A stretch of 64,000 bases of DNA from Spartobacteria bacterium UBA695 (GCA_002298145.1 DBMP01000004.1:72098-136097), one strand, 5' to 3'; positions 17,628-26,816 are shown, numbered from the stretch's first letter. The notes: generated from the letters alone by a model not told the origin. Translations and numbers: made by a program.

Positions 17628-18644
17628 TTATTCCTGGATTGCCACCGCCGCCGTCGAGTGCCGGGCGACCAATGAAATCGCGATGTGCTTGGAAATGCAA
17701 TTTTTCCGAACGGTCTTTTGCTTGGCATTAACCATCGTGCGTAGCATCTTCACGGCTTCTACGCCCATCGTATAAGCCGGAGTCTGCATCGCGGTGATGG
17801 GCGGGTCCAGCAGGGTCAACGCCTCGGTTTCCTCAAATGCCAGTAGAGAAATATCCCGAGGCACCGAAATCCCCATCGCCTTGGTTTCCGCCTGAAAGCC
17901 GGCCGCCAATTCCTCGTTGGTGATGATCACGGCGCTGGGCTTCTCGTGCGGACTCAGCAACTGACGCGCCGCCGATCTGCCCGCTTCATAGCTCGCCTCG
18001 TTGCACTGAATGCAAACCGGCTTGTCGGAACCGATGGCGCTCATCGCGCCTTCAAAGCCACGATAGCGGTCCAAATGCCCTTGATCCAAATGGCTGAAGG
18101 AAACCATGGCAATCCGACGGTGCCCCAGCGACAGAAGAAATTCCGCCGCGTTGCGTCCCGCGTCAAAGTCGTCCAGAATCACCTGGAGCACGTCGTCATC
18201 CTGCGGTTTATGCCCGATGACCACATGGGGCAACCCAGCTTCGTCCAGCCGGTCAGGAATGGAATACCCCTGATAAAGAGAAATCAGAATGCACCCCGAC
18301 ACCGCCTCCTGCATATAAAGCTGCCGAAGGTCGCTTACATCCTTGGCCTGGGAGGGGAAGCGGCGCAACTGGAGCCCAAAACCGAGCGCAAAAGATTCAT
18401 CGGCGATGCCGCTCATGATGCGGGCCACATAGCCATTATCGAACGCCCGTTTGTAATCCGGCGCAAAGACCAAAAAACGGTTGCGATCCAGCGCCTTCCA
18501 CCGCGGCTGAAAATTCAGCGTCTCCATCACGGTTTTGATCCGGTTGGCTACTTCGGCCTTCACGCCTTCGCGTCCGTTGATCACTCGTGAAACCGACGCT
18601 GGCGAGGTTTGGGCGGCCTTCGCGATATCGTAAATCGTCATCAT
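17628..18644 (-). CDS. LacI-family transcriptional regulator (locus A)
   Basis: A 338-aa repressor with the standard LacI helix-turn-helix (TIYDIAKAAQTSPASVSRVI) followed by a periplasmic-binding-protein-like sensor domain (ILISLYQGYSIPDRLDEAG, HRRIAMVSFSHLDQGHLDRYRGF, PPITAMQTPAYTMGVEAVKML). Proteins like this release DNA or change affinity on binding a sugar. An AAGAAACTGTTTCAT site lies 5 nt upstream of its start, which suggests autoregulation. Matching sites precede the Vcc operon, the GH130 gene and the PATR protein. It reads in the same direction as the Vcc operon and diverges from the GH130 gene. Confidence 0.93.
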   Translation of the reverse strand: MMTIYDIAKAAQTSPASVSRVINGREGVKAEVANRIKTVMETLNFQPRWKALDRNRFLVFAPDYKRAFDNGYVARIMSGIADESFALGFGLQLRRFPSQAKDVSDLRQLYMQEAVSGCILISLYQGYSIPDRLDEAGLPHVVIGHKPQDDDVLQVILDDFDAGRNAAEFLLSLGHRRIAMVSFSHLDQGHLDRYRGFEGAMSAIGSDKPVCIQCNEASYEAGRSAARQLLSPHEKPSAVIITNEELAAGFQAETKAMGISVPRDISLLAFEETEALTLLDPPITAMQTPAYTMGVEAVKMLRTMVNAKQKTVRKNCISKHIAISLVARHSTAAVAIQE

Positions 18645-18648
18645 GAAT

Positions 18649-18663
18649 AAGAAACTGTTTCAT
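18649..18663. promoter_or_regulatory. LacI-type operator at the lacI start
   Basis: AAGAAACTGTTTCAT, with the 11-bp core GAAACTGTTTC. It begins 5 nt before the lacI start codon, a position expected to block its own transcription. Confidence 0.7.
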
Positions 18664-18752
18664 TTTTCCCTATTGGGGTCAAGAAGCAAACCCGTTTGAG
18701 ATGTTTGCTTTCTGGCGTGTCATGAAATCAATCAATATTTATATTGCTATTC

Positions 18753-18767
18753 AAGAAACTGTTTCAG
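18753..18767. promoter_or_regulatory. LacI-type operator before the GH130 gene
   Basis: AAGAAACTGTTTCAG shares 14 of 15 bases with the site at 18649-18663 and lies 13 nt before the GH130 start codon. The two sites are 104 bp apart centre to centre, close to ten helical turns, so looping across the divergent promoter is possible. Confidence 0.7.
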
Positions 18768-18779
18768 TATGATCCATCC

Positions 18780-19808
18780 ATGCTCCTCGAAAGCCAAAAC
18801 TCCAGCCGCACTGCTGCCCCTGCCCAGAACGGCCATCCCACCCCCAAAACAACGCTTCCCCTGACTTCCCGCGTTCTCAAAAAGCACCCCGCCAATCCCG
18901 TTCTTTACCCGGGGAAATTCCCGGAAGGGGTCATGTACGTCTTCAACCCCGGCGCGATCCGCTACCAGGATGAGTACATCATCATCGCGGATGCGGCCAC
19001 TTACGCCCAGCCGGTGGTCTTCTGGATCGCCCGCAGCAAGGACGGCGTGCATTTTACGCCCGACCCGGCTCCGCTGAACTGGCCGCCCGCTCACCCGGAT
19101 CATCCCGAAGATTGCGTCTACGATCCTCGAATCACCAAAATCGGCGACGAATATATCATCGTTTACGCCAGCAGCTCAGAAACGGCGGGCGTACGCGTGG
19201 GAATTGTCAAAACCAGGGACTTCAAAACTTTCGAGCGCATTTCCATTGCCAGCGAGCAAGGCAACCGCAATGGCGTGCTCTTTCCTGAAAAAATCAACGG
19301 CCTCTACGCCCGTTTGGATCGGCCCTTCGGCGACGCCAACGACACCTGCGGCGTGTGGGTCAGCTATTCCCCGGACTTGATCTACTGGGGGCGCTCCCGG
19401 CCAGTGTTGCACCCCCGCCCCGGTTTATGGGACGGGCTGAAAGTGGGCGCGGGGGCGGTTCCCATCAAAACAGAGCAGGGCTGGTTGGAAATTTACCACG
19501 GAGTCACCAACACAGGCGCGGGGTTGATTTACCGGCTGGGCGTCTGCCTGCTGGATCTGGAAGATCCCTCTCGGGTAATCGCCCGCGGCGAAGACGCCAT
19601 CCTCTGGCCTGAGCTTCCCTATGAAATGGTCGGCCGGGTGGGCAATGTGGTCTTTACCTGCAACGCCCTGGTGGATGCAGACCGGAACGTGCGCATCTAT
19701 TACGGAGCCGCAGACACCTGCATCGGGCTGGCCGAAGGAAAGCTCGATGATCTGCTCGATGCCTGCCATCGCAGGAACCCGCTTCTGTTGCACACCCCCA
19801 GTTTGTAA
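18780..19808 (+). CDS. GH130-type beta-mannoside phosphorylase/hydrolase-like enzyme (locus A)
   Basis: A 342-aa five-bladed-propeller glycosidase without a signal peptide, so cytoplasmic. Family motifs are visible: NPGAIRYQDEYIIIADA, then HPEDCVYDPRITKIGDEYII with the DPRI segment that carries a key Asp and Arg, NRNGVLFPEKINGLYARLDRP, and GRVGNVVFTCNALVD. GH130 enzymes split beta-mannosides by phosphorolysis or hydrolysis. I chose the ATG at 18780 because the operator (18753-18767) lies between it and the frame opening at 18744. The next gene begins 6 nt downstream, so the two are probably co-transcribed. Confidence 0.87.
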   Translation: MLLESQNSSRTAAPAQNGHPTPKTTLPLTSRVLKKHPANPVLYPGKFPEGVMYVFNPGAIRYQDEYIIIADAATYAQPVVFWIARSKDGVHFTPDPAPLNWPPAHPDHPEDCVYDPRITKIGDEYIIVYASSSETAGVRVGIVKTRDFKTFERISIASEQGNRNGVLFPEKINGLYARLDRPFGDANDTCGVWVSYSPDLIYWGRSRPVLHPRPGLWDGLKVGAGAVPIKTEQGWLEIYHGVTNTGAGLIYRLGVCLLDLEDPSRVIARGEDAILWPELPYEMVGRVGNVVFTCNALVDADRNVRIYYGAADTCIGLAEGKLDDLLDACHRRNPLLLHTPSL

Positions 19809-19814
19809 GATCCT

Positions 19815-21245
19815 ATGGTATCGCCAAATCACGTCGCCCGGATCCACGGCTGCTGGATGGGAAAATCGGTCGGAGGGACGCTCGGGCTCCCCGCCGAGGG
19901 GAAAATGGAACGGTTGAATTTCTCCTTCTACGATCCGGTGCCCACGGTGGCTCCGCCCAACGACGATTTGGAGTTGCAACTGGTGTGGCTTCACCTAGTC
20001 GAGCAAGCCGGTGTCTCGTTGACACAGGGGGACTTTGCAAACGCCTGGTTGCGCCACATTCACTACATGTGGGATGAATACGGGCGTTGCCGGTGGAACC
20101 TGCGGCGGGGAGTTCCGGTGGAGAGCGTGGGCACATTTGAAAACCCGTTTCATGCGGGAATGGGCTCTCCTATTCGCTCGGAAATCTGGGCCTGCCTTTT
20201 TCCCGGCGATCCCGGCAGCGCTGCGCATTACGCGGCGCTGGATGCCTCGCTCGATCACGGCACCGAAGGGATCGCGGGTGAAGTTCTTTTCGCCGCGATG
20301 CAGAGTGAAATCGCGGCGGGAAAGAGCCTGGAACAAGCCATCACCGCGGCCTTGCGCTATATTCCCGGGAATTGCGAGACCTTCCGCGCGGTCAATTTCG
20401 TCCGCGAAAGGCATCGCCGTGGCGTCTCCGAATGGGAGACATGGGAGGCGCTGCTGGAGTGCCATCAAAACGAAAACTTTACCCATGCACCGCTCAACAT
20501 CGCGCTGACGCTCTGGGCGCTTTTGTACGGCGGGGGCGATTTTGAAAAAAGCATCCTTTTGGCCGTCAACGCCGGGTACGATACCGACTGCACGGCGGCG
20601 ACGGTCGGCGCAACTCTCGGCCTTGCGCTGGGAAAAGAGGGGATTCCCCGGCGCTGGATTGCCCCCATCGGGGAAGGTGTGTTTGTCGGTCCTGGCATCC
20701 GGGATATTCCGGCTCCCGAGACCCTGACGGAACTCACCAGCCGGGTGGCGGCCCTCACGGGAAAACTGGACGCGAGAACCTGGGACGGCGGCATCTGGAC
20801 TCAACGGCCCCCCGCCGTTTCCCTGGCGAGTTTGCCGGGAACGATTTCGCTTTTCCCTGTCGGCGGATCCGAACCCGCAGCGTGGGCCAACGGAGAACTT
20901 CCGGCGGCGGTAAGATCCTCGGGCGGAGCGCATTGGGAATGGAGAGGCGCGTCCGGCGAGCCGCGGAAAATCATCTGTTTGGCTCGGGGCGGCGCAAGGC
21001 TCTTTATTGACAATAAGCTGGTGATCGAATGCCCGGCGGGACTGCCTTACGTACCGGCCACCCATCGGAGCGCTCCGGGGTCGAGCGTCGATGTCACCAT
21101 CGCCCCCGGCCATCATACCGTTCGCTTTGAACTCAACCAGCGGGACACTCAACAAGATGCATGTGTGATCCTGGCCTACCCCAACGGCCATCTTTGCCCG
21201 TGGACGGAAGCCGAACTGCCGGAGAAAGCCCTCTTGCCCTCATAA
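19815..21245 (+). CDS. ADP-ribosylglycohydrolase-fold protein with C-terminal beta domain
   Basis: A 476-aa protein. Residues 1-310 have the DraG/ARH all-alpha fold: GCWMGKSVGGTLGLPAEGK at the N-terminus, the metal site residues in PNDDLELQLVWL, and the second site in NAGYDTDCTAATVGATLG. The remaining 160 residues form a predicted beta-rich domain (ARLFIDNKLVIE, VDVTIAPGHHTVRFELNQRD) resembling a PA14 or galactose-binding-like fold. No signal peptide. It lies 6 nt after the GH130 gene. In sugar loci this fold may act on a glycosyl or nucleoside substrate rather than ADP-ribosylated protein; that is inference. Confidence 0.85.
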   Translation: MVSPNHVARIHGCWMGKSVGGTLGLPAEGKMERLNFSFYDPVPTVAPPNDDLELQLVWLHLVEQAGVSLTQGDFANAWLRHIHYMWDEYGRCRWNLRRGVPVESVGTFENPFHAGMGSPIRSEIWACLFPGDPGSAAHYAALDASLDHGTEGIAGEVLFAAMQSEIAAGKSLEQAITAALRYIPGNCETFRAVNFVRERHRRGVSEWETWEALLECHQNENFTHAPLNIALTLWALLYGGGDFEKSILLAVNAGYDTDCTAATVGATLGLALGKEGIPRRWIAPIGEGVFVGPGIRDIPAPETLTELTSRVAALTGKLDARTWDGGIWTQRPPAVSLASLPGTISLFPVGGSEPAAWANGELPAAVRSSGGAHWEWRGASGEPRKIICLARGGARLFIDNKLVIECPAGLPYVPATHRSAPGSSVDVTIAPGHHTVRFELNQRDTQQDACVILAYPNGHLCPWTEAELPEKALLPS

Positions 21246-21344
21246 CTCCTACTGCGGTGCTCCGCTGGATTGCCCGTGACGCATCGCCGCTACCCGTGGA
21301 TATCCCCCAATTGAAATCCATCCTACCGCCTAAATTGAATTAAT

Positions 21345-21360
21345 ATGAAACTGTTTTCAT
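21345..21360. promoter_or_regulatory. LacI-type operator before the locus A PATR/PEP-CTERM gene
   Basis: ATGAAACTGTTTTCAT, arms ATGAAA/TTTCAT with a 4-bp centre, about 86 nt before the start at 21446. It belongs to the same site family as 17557, 18649 and 18753. Confidence 0.65.
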
Positions 21361-21445
21361 TATTTCATGTTTTGTGTTGCCAACTTTCGAAATCAGCGAT
21401 AAAAGCCAATCCGCAACGTCTAAAATAAAACCCCTATTTTACCCT

Positions 21446-23833
21446 ATGAAACCCCGCATCTCTCCCCACAAGTCTTCGGGCTTCCCCCGTAATTACCGCT
21501 ACTTGCTGGCATTGATAAGCGCCGCATATGTGACGGCAAATGGTATCGCCAGCGCATCCACCGTCACGTGGGATGCCAACACCACCACAACCGGCGCGCA
21601 GGATGGTGCGGGAAGCTGGACCACCAGCGGCACCAACTGGTGGATCGGAACGGCGAATACAACCCTTGGCACCTCGGATACCGCCGTTTTCGGAGCCGGG
21701 GGCACGGCAGGTACCGTGACGGTTGACAGCAACGTTACCGTCGGCAATCTCAGTTTCTCAGGCACCTACACGCTCGGCTCCATCACCGGCACCAACACCC
21801 TGACACTCGGCGGCAGTGGCGGGACCGGCGTGGGCATCATTGCCATGTCGATCGGCGGGGTCACCATCAATTCCTCCATCGTCAATAGCGGCACCCTTAT
21901 TATCGGCAGCGCCACCAGCAGCGACTACAACGGCCTGACGCTGACGGGCACCAATGCCGGGCTAACCGGCAGCGCGATCATTGGAGGCACGGGAGCAGGC
22001 GGGACGGGCAACGTATTGCTGGATTTGAAAAACAGTAATGCGCTGGCCAGCACCTCATCCGTAACCGTCAACAATGGTTCCACCCTTCGCCTCGACCAAC
22101 CGCTCTCTGGGGCCGGCATCTATACCATTTCCAATTTGACGATATCGGGCACCGGCATGGGAGGCCGGGGCGCCCTCAGTTTCTATGCGAACAATGGAAG
22201 CCTCTCGGGAACCATTACGCTTGCCGGCACCACCAATGTTATCCAACAGCAGGTAGGCAACTTCACGCTTAACAGCACCATTAAGGAAACCGGGGGGGCG
22301 CGCAACCTTACGTATCAACAACTGTCGCAGACAGGCACCCTGGCGCTTACGGGCAGCAACAGCTACACCGGATCGACAACCTTCAGTACCAGTGTGAGCG
22401 CCTATACCATCGGCGTCAACAAGGATGCCGTTTTCGGCGCGGCCCCCACCTCGGCAACCAATAACCTCAGTTTTGTTGGAACCAGCACCGCCTATTACGA
22501 AACGTTGCGAGCGGATGCCTCCTTTGCGATCAATTCCAACCGCAATATATCGGTATCCACCCTGGCGGGGTTCACCTTCGACACCCAGGGCTACACCCTG
22601 ACGGTAGGGGGTGTCATTAGCGGCACCGTACCTATCGCCAAATCCGGCGCGGGCACTTTGATTTTGGCCGGTGCGAACACCTTCACCGGCGGGCTGAGCG
22701 TCAATGCGGGCAGCGTACAGATCGGCAACGGCACCTCCGGCTCTCTGGCGGGTGGCACACTTGCTATTGCCTCGACCGGCACCGCAGTTTTCAACCAAGC
22801 CAACAGTACCGGCTTTTCGGGTGCCATCACCGATAACGGAGTGCTCAAAGCCACCTCCAGTTCCCTAAACACCCTCTCCGGCAACATCTCCGGCACGGGT
22901 TCCTTCTCGCAAGAAGGCAGCGGCACCACCGTCCTCTCGGGCAACAACACCTACAGCGGGGCAACGAGCGTCTCCAATGGTGTCCTGACTGTCAACGGCA
23001 CCTCTTCCAACAGTACCGTTAGTGTCAGCAACAACGCGACCCTGAGCGGCAGTGGTGTTATCAACGGCACCACGAGCGTTGCCTCGGGTAATATCAGTGG
23101 TAACGGTCTGACTCTCGGAACGACCACACTCAACGGTAACAGCACGCTCTCCGGCCACAATATCGCCAGCAGCGTGACGATCGCGGGCGGCACCACCACC
23201 CTAAGCGGCACCACCCATTCCACCAGCGCGCTTTCCGTCTCGGCGGGGGCTACGTTGAACGCCAACGGCACTATTGAGGGAAGTGCGAATGTCAGCGGTT
23301 TGCTCAAAGGTAACAGCACCGTGACGGGCAATCTTTCGCTGACCAGCGGCACCCTGTCACCCGGCAACAGCGCTGGCATCACGACCGTCTCCGGCAACTT
23401 CATCATGGATGCTTCCTCCAAGCTGGTCGCTGAAGTCAGCGGCACAGTAGCGGGCAGTTCTTACGACCAGCTCAAGGTCGCCGGAAGCGTAACCCTGGCC
23501 GGAACGTTGGATCTCACCACGTTGAGCGAACTGACGCTGGGCGAAACCATCACCCTCATTGAAAATACCGGCAACGGAACGACAACCGGATATTTTTCCA
23601 CAATCATCACAAGCGGCAGCACCTATACCGTCAGCACCTCTGGCAGCACCTATACGTTTACGGTTGGCACGACGGAGTATGAAATCAACTATGCAGCAAA
23701 CACTGATTCAGGCAGCACCTACAATGACGTGTCCTTGACAGTGGTTCCGGAGCCGGGCACCTGGACGCTGCTTGTGGGCGGTCTGGGGTTGTTGCTGGGC
23801 TGCCAGCGTTTGCGTCAGCACAAGGAAATATAG
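21446..23833 (+). CDS. PATR beta-strand-repeat surface protein with PEP-CTERM signal (locus A)
   Basis: A 795-aa exported protein: signal peptide (YLLALISAAYVTANGIASAS), then Thr/Ser/Gly/Asn-rich beta-strand repeats of the autotransporter-associated type, for example GAGTLILAGANTFTGG and GSGTTVLSGNNTYSGAT. It ends with a PEP-CTERM sorting signal: VVPEPGTW, a hydrophobic segment and RLRQHKEI. No autotransporter beta-barrel is present, so it is likely handled by an exosortase and anchored or released at the cell surface. The start at ATG 21446 gives a clean leader; the frame is open back to 21374. The C-terminal 200 residues are closely related to those of the protein at 56110-58908. Confidence 0.88.
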   Translation: MKPRISPHKSSGFPRNYRYLLALISAAYVTANGIASASTVTWDANTTTTGAQDGAGSWTTSGTNWWIGTANTTLGTSDTAVFGAGGTAGTVTVDSNVTVGNLSFSGTYTLGSITGTNTLTLGGSGGTGVGIIAMSIGGVTINSSIVNSGTLIIGSATSSDYNGLTLTGTNAGLTGSAIIGGTGAGGTGNVLLDLKNSNALASTSSVTVNNGSTLRLDQPLSGAGIYTISNLTISGTGMGGRGALSFYANNGSLSGTITLAGTTNVIQQQVGNFTLNSTIKETGGARNLTYQQLSQTGTLALTGSNSYTGSTTFSTSVSAYTIGVNKDAVFGAAPTSATNNLSFVGTSTAYYETLRADASFAINSNRNISVSTLAGFTFDTQGYTLTVGGVISGTVPIAKSGAGTLILAGANTFTGGLSVNAGSVQIGNGTSGSLAGGTLAIASTGTAVFNQANSTGFSGAITDNGVLKATSSSLNTLSGNISGTGSFSQEGSGTTVLSGNNTYSGATSVSNGVLTVNGTSSNSTVSVSNNATLSGSGVINGTTSVASGNISGNGLTLGTTTLNGNSTLSGHNIASSVTIAGGTTTLSGTTHSTSALSVSAGATLNANGTIEGSANVSGLLKGNSTVTGNLSLTSGTLSPGNSAGITTVSGNFIMDASSKLVAEVSGTVAGSSYDQLKVAGSVTLAGTLDLTTLSELTLGETITLIENTGNGTTTGYFSTIITSGSTYTVSTSGSTYTFTVGTTEYEINYAANTDSGSTYNDVSLTVVPEPGTWTLLVGGLGLLLGCQRLRQHKEI

Positions 23834-23882
23834 CCTTCCACAGCGCATGCACATGGGCAACTTAGCCTACCTAAATCGAACT

Positions 23883-24440
23883 ATGAAAAGCTCTTCCTTT
23901 TTGAAATTCTTCTCGTTCATGGCCATGTTCTCTCTATCGGCTTCACTGCTGATGGGCCAAACTCAAAACACTACGGCTGATACGCCCGCAAGCGTCACCG
24001 CGTCCGTCCTGCTTCAGGAAAAATGGGACGGAAACTCCACGCTGGACTGGGCGCCCTCGCCGAAAATCATCGAACAAAAAGGCGCGCGCGCGCTCGAAAT
24101 CAGTGCGGAAACGGCCAATGGGTTCCACGCGTTTTCAGCCAATTTGCCGATTGCCAAATACAAAGGCAAAAAATTGCTGATTTGCACCCGTGTGAAGGGT
24201 GAAAACATCTCCGAAAAACCCAAGAGTTTCAATGGAATCAAGCTGATGCTCATGGTGCTCAACACGGAGGGCGCGAAAGACTACCCCCAAGCATCGCTGC
24301 CCACGGGAACTTTTGATTGGCAGGACGTGAAGTGGAGCGTTTCGATTCCGGAAAATGCCGTTAGCGCGCGCATTTCGCTTGGGCTCGAAGAAGTCAGCGG
24401 CAAAGTTTGGTTTGATTCCATCAAAATCGTGGAACAATAA
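23883..24440 (+). CDS. Small secreted carbohydrate-binding-like protein (locus A)
   Basis: A 185-aa protein with a signal peptide (FLKFFSFMAMFSLSASLLMG, then QTQ). The body has a beta-sandwich pattern like CBM4/9-type domains, ending TGTFDWQDVKWSVSIPEN and SGKVWFDSIKIVEQ. The protein at 62505-63110 shares the TFDW...V/P and SGxVWF blocks, so the two are paralogous accessory proteins of different loci. It lies 49 nt after the PATR gene and 51 nt before the esterase. Sugar binding is inferred from fold and context only. Confidence 0.72.
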   Translation: MKSSSFLKFFSFMAMFSLSASLLMGQTQNTTADTPASVTASVLLQEKWDGNSTLDWAPSPKIIEQKGARALEISAETANGFHAFSANLPIAKYKGKKLLICTRVKGENISEKPKSFNGIKLMLMVLNTEGAKDYPQASLPTGTFDWQDVKWSVSIPENAVSARISLGLEEVSGKVWFDSIKIVEQ

Positions 24441-24456
24441 TAGCCATTATTGTTCC
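24431..24456 (+). terminator. Hairpin over the stop codon of the small binding protein
   Basis: A perfect 10-bp stem, GGAACAATAA/TTATTGTTCC, with a 6-nt loop. It includes the TAA stop. Only a weak T tract follows, so it could be an attenuator or mRNA-stability element before the esterase gene. Confidence 0.5.
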
Positions 24457-24491
24457 GCTTTCCCGGCAGATAGGCTTCTCCGCCTCCTCCC

Positions 24492-25736
24492 ATGAAAGGA
24501 TTCTTTGTTTTATCCACCTCGCTGCTGATTTCGGCGCTTACGCTATGGGGCGGCGAACTCACCTTCACCGGCACCACGGATAAAGCCGTCGCCCTTTATG
24601 AACCGGGGGAGAAAATGGTCTTCGACGTCCAGCTATTGGACAACGGCAAGCCGGTGGCGGGTAAAAACCTGCAATGGAGGAGAACCGGAGACGACGCCCA
24701 GACCGAGACGGGGAAAGCGGTCTCCTCGGAGGCCGAACCGCTCACTGTTTCAACGAAGCTGAATACACCCGGCTTTGTACGCATTGAGGTATGGGCTGTG
24801 GACGAACAAGGCAACCCGCTGGTCGACTCCAAGAACAAGCCCGTCCGGTTTGACGGTGGAGCGGGTGTCGAAGTGGAAAAGCTGACGGGCATTCCGGAAC
24901 CGTCCGATTTTGACGAGTTCTGGACCAAACAGAAGGCGCGGCTTGCCGAAGTCCCTTTAAAATTCAGGCTCACCGAAGTTCCATCAACCAACCCCGGCTT
25001 TGTCGTTTACGACGTCAAGATTGATTGTGCCGGAGGCAAGCCGGTATCAGGTTATCTTACGAAACCAAAGGATGCCGCGCCAAAATCCCTCAAAGCGCAA
25101 ATCGGTTTCATGGGTTATGGCGTCGCCTCCGCAACACCCGGTTATGCGGCAGGTACGCTGACCCTCAATATCAACGCGCATGGCATTGAGAACGGCAAAG
25201 ATGCGGCGTATTACGAGAATCTCAAAAACGGTGAACTCAAAGGGTATGCGTTCAAAAACGACGAAAACGTCAAGCCCGAGACCGCTTACTTCAATGGCAT
25301 GATCCTGCGGGTTTTGCGTGCCCTTGAATTCTTCAAAGCCCAGCCGGAATGGAATGGCAAGGATCTGACGGCCGCCGGAGGCAGCCAGGGCGGATTCCAG
25401 GCTCTCGCCGCCGCTGCCCTGGACAAGGACGTCAGCATATGCGTTCCATCTATCCCATGGTGCTGCGACCTCGGCGGTATAAAGCTGGGGCGCCTGCGCG
25501 GCTGGAGGCCCGACTACGCCGATGGCCTTGGCTATTACGACGCAGCCAACATGGCCAAGCGCATTCATTGCGAAACCCGAATTATCGCCGGATTGGGCGA
25601 CTATGTTTGCCCGCCTTCCGGGGTCTGTGTCCTCTACAACAACCTTCAAGCTCCAAAGCAACTGGAGCTACTCCAGGGGAAAACCCATCCCTATACACCT
25701 CCCAATCCTCAGAAAATCACGTTGAGCAGCCATTGA
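24492..25736 (+). CDS. Secreted CE7-family acetyl xylan esterase-like hydrolase
   Basis: A 414-aa alpha/beta hydrolase with a short signal peptide (MKGFFVLSTSLLISALTLWG). An N-terminal beta domain (about 20-130) precedes the AXE1-type hydrolase domain starting at IPEPSDFDEFWTKQKARL. The catalytic triad is visible: Ser in AAGGSQGGFQAL (about S298), Asp in AGLGDYVCPPSG (about D370) and His in GKTHPYTP (about H399). CE7 enzymes remove acetyl groups from xylo- or cephalosporin-type substrates. It is the last gene of locus A before the tRNA-Ser repeat and would deacetylate the polymer attacked by the locus enzymes. Confidence 0.87.
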   Translation: MKGFFVLSTSLLISALTLWGGELTFTGTTDKAVALYEPGEKMVFDVQLLDNGKPVAGKNLQWRRTGDDAQTETGKAVSSEAEPLTVSTKLNTPGFVRIEVWAVDEQGNPLVDSKNKPVRFDGGAGVEVEKLTGIPEPSDFDEFWTKQKARLAEVPLKFRLTEVPSTNPGFVVYDVKIDCAGGKPVSGYLTKPKDAAPKSLKAQIGFMGYGVASATPGYAAGTLTLNINAHGIENGKDAAYYENLKNGELKGYAFKNDENVKPETAYFNGMILRVLRALEFFKAQPEWNGKDLTAAGGSQGGFQALAAAALDKDVSICVPSIPWCCDLGGIKLGRLRGWRPDYADGLGYYDAANMAKRIHCETRIIAGLGDYVCPPSGVCVLYNNLQAPKQLELLQGKTHPYTPPNPQKITLSSH

Positions 25737-26174
25737 AGCTCCCGTGAGCCGAGAATGCGATATGAAACGGAAGGGGGGAGCAATCCCTTGGACTAACTCT
25801 CCGTCTGGTCCAGAAATGAGAGTCACGTCAGGGTCCTTATTCTACCTAAAACTAGAAGGAACCCATGTTTTATGTAGCAATATGGTAGGATATATTTTCC
25901 AACAGAGTAATTTCCATCGACTCGAAATCGAACGATGGGGTAACCTGTCCGCGGGTTCGAATCCCGCCCCTTCCGCCATTTATTTATCAGCTTTCCACGG
26001 GCGATTCGCTATCTTCGGAATTCCTCGCATCAAAGAGGCCACTTAACCTTTTTTGACGAACTGGCGATTGATGGCGCCTTTCACCTTTTAGAGCCGCGAT
26101 ACTCCCTACGTTTCCCGCAAGGAGGCAGAAGGAAGATGAATGCGGCACGGAAAAGGAGTGCGGGCATTTTACGG
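25737..26174. other. Gene-free stretch holding the second tRNA-Ser fragment
   Basis: No convincing gene is seen in these 438 nt. They contain the island-junction repeat at 25846-25981. After it there is nothing recognisable before the end of the locus B cassette at 26175. Confidence 0.7.
25846..25981 (+). repeat. Truncated tRNA-Ser 3' half plus conserved flank (att-like repeat, copy 2)
   Basis: Positions 25917-25981 are identical over 65 nt to 4729-4793 (anticodon loop to CCA plus TTT). The 5' half of the tRNA is missing. The preceding 70 nt (25846-25916) instead resemble 40553-40624 before copy 3, sharing ATATGGTAGGA, ACAGAGTA and CCATCG. This is the expected form of an attachment-site remnant left by an element that integrates in tRNA-Ser. 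Confidence 0.8.
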
Positions 26175-26816
26175 CTACGGACGAACAGTGTTGGTGCGTC
26201 CGGTCATCGGGTCGATGACAATAGTGAGGAAATTTCCCCCTTCAGACACTTTTTTGCCCTGTTCGAGGATGAGCGTCAGAAACAGATTCGTTAGTGGGAG
26301 ATTGGTGGAGCCGCTTGGCCTAAACCAAAATGAGCGGTAGGCATAGTTGAGTCCATAGGTCGGGATGGAGTCTGATGGCGACGGCGTCTTTTCGTCCAGA
26401 TACGTGGGATCCAACAGTGACGATTCTGTTGCTATGCTTGAACAGATCACCGGATTGCCAAAGTAGACCGGTTTGGTCAGGGCGATTGAGTTGGTATCGT
26501 TGATGAGAAAGATTTGAAAAGCGCGGTAAGTTGATGGGGACCCGGTGGATGCAGCTCCGTAGCCGGGAAGTTTGTAAATCCGGACTTCCACAGGGAGACT
26601 TCTCGAGATGGCCGTTTGGCGGGCATAGTTCAGATAATCGACCACTGCGCTGCCTGATGAATTGAGGCGCGACGAGCGCATGTTTTGCGTAACTGCCGGC
26701 GTGCAGAGTGCCACAAGAACGCCCATGATGGCTACGACCAGGGTCAATTCAAGCAGGCTGAACCCGTGATGGCGAGAACGCTGGTCGCCGCGATGAAATG
26801 GAGGCTGAGTCCTCAT
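26175..26816 (-). CDS. Verru_Chthon cassette protein D, copy 2 (GspH-like pseudopilin)
   Basis: A 213-aa prepilin-like protein with HGFSLLELTLVVAIMGVLVA (G at -1, Glu5), a helix containing VVDYLNYARQTAISRSLPVE, and the family tail DPMTGRTNTVRP. It overlaps vccA by 4 nt (26813-26816). Here it is the last gene of the cassette, unlike copies 1 and 3. It faces the tRNA-Ser fragment, so the locus B operon ends at the island junction. Confidence 0.87.
   Translation of the reverse strand: MRTQPPFHRGDQRSRHHGFSLLELTLVVAIMGVLVALCTPAVTQNMRSSRLNSSGSAVVDYLNYARQTAISRSLPVEVRIYKLPGYGAASTGSPSTYRAFQIFLINDTNSIALTKPVYFGNPVICSSIATESSLLDPTYLDEKTPSPSDSIPTYGLNYAYRSFWFRPSGSTNLPLTNLFLTLILEQGKKVSEGGNFLTIVIDPMTGRTNTVRP

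Noticed and set aside
21446..23833. CRISPR-like array in the repeat-rich region
   Set aside because: The repeats are degenerate coding repeats of a PATR protein, without uniform spacing or unique spacers.
25744..26046. 100-codon frame crossing the tRNA fragment
   Set aside because: It translates the tRNA repeat itself and has no supporting signal.
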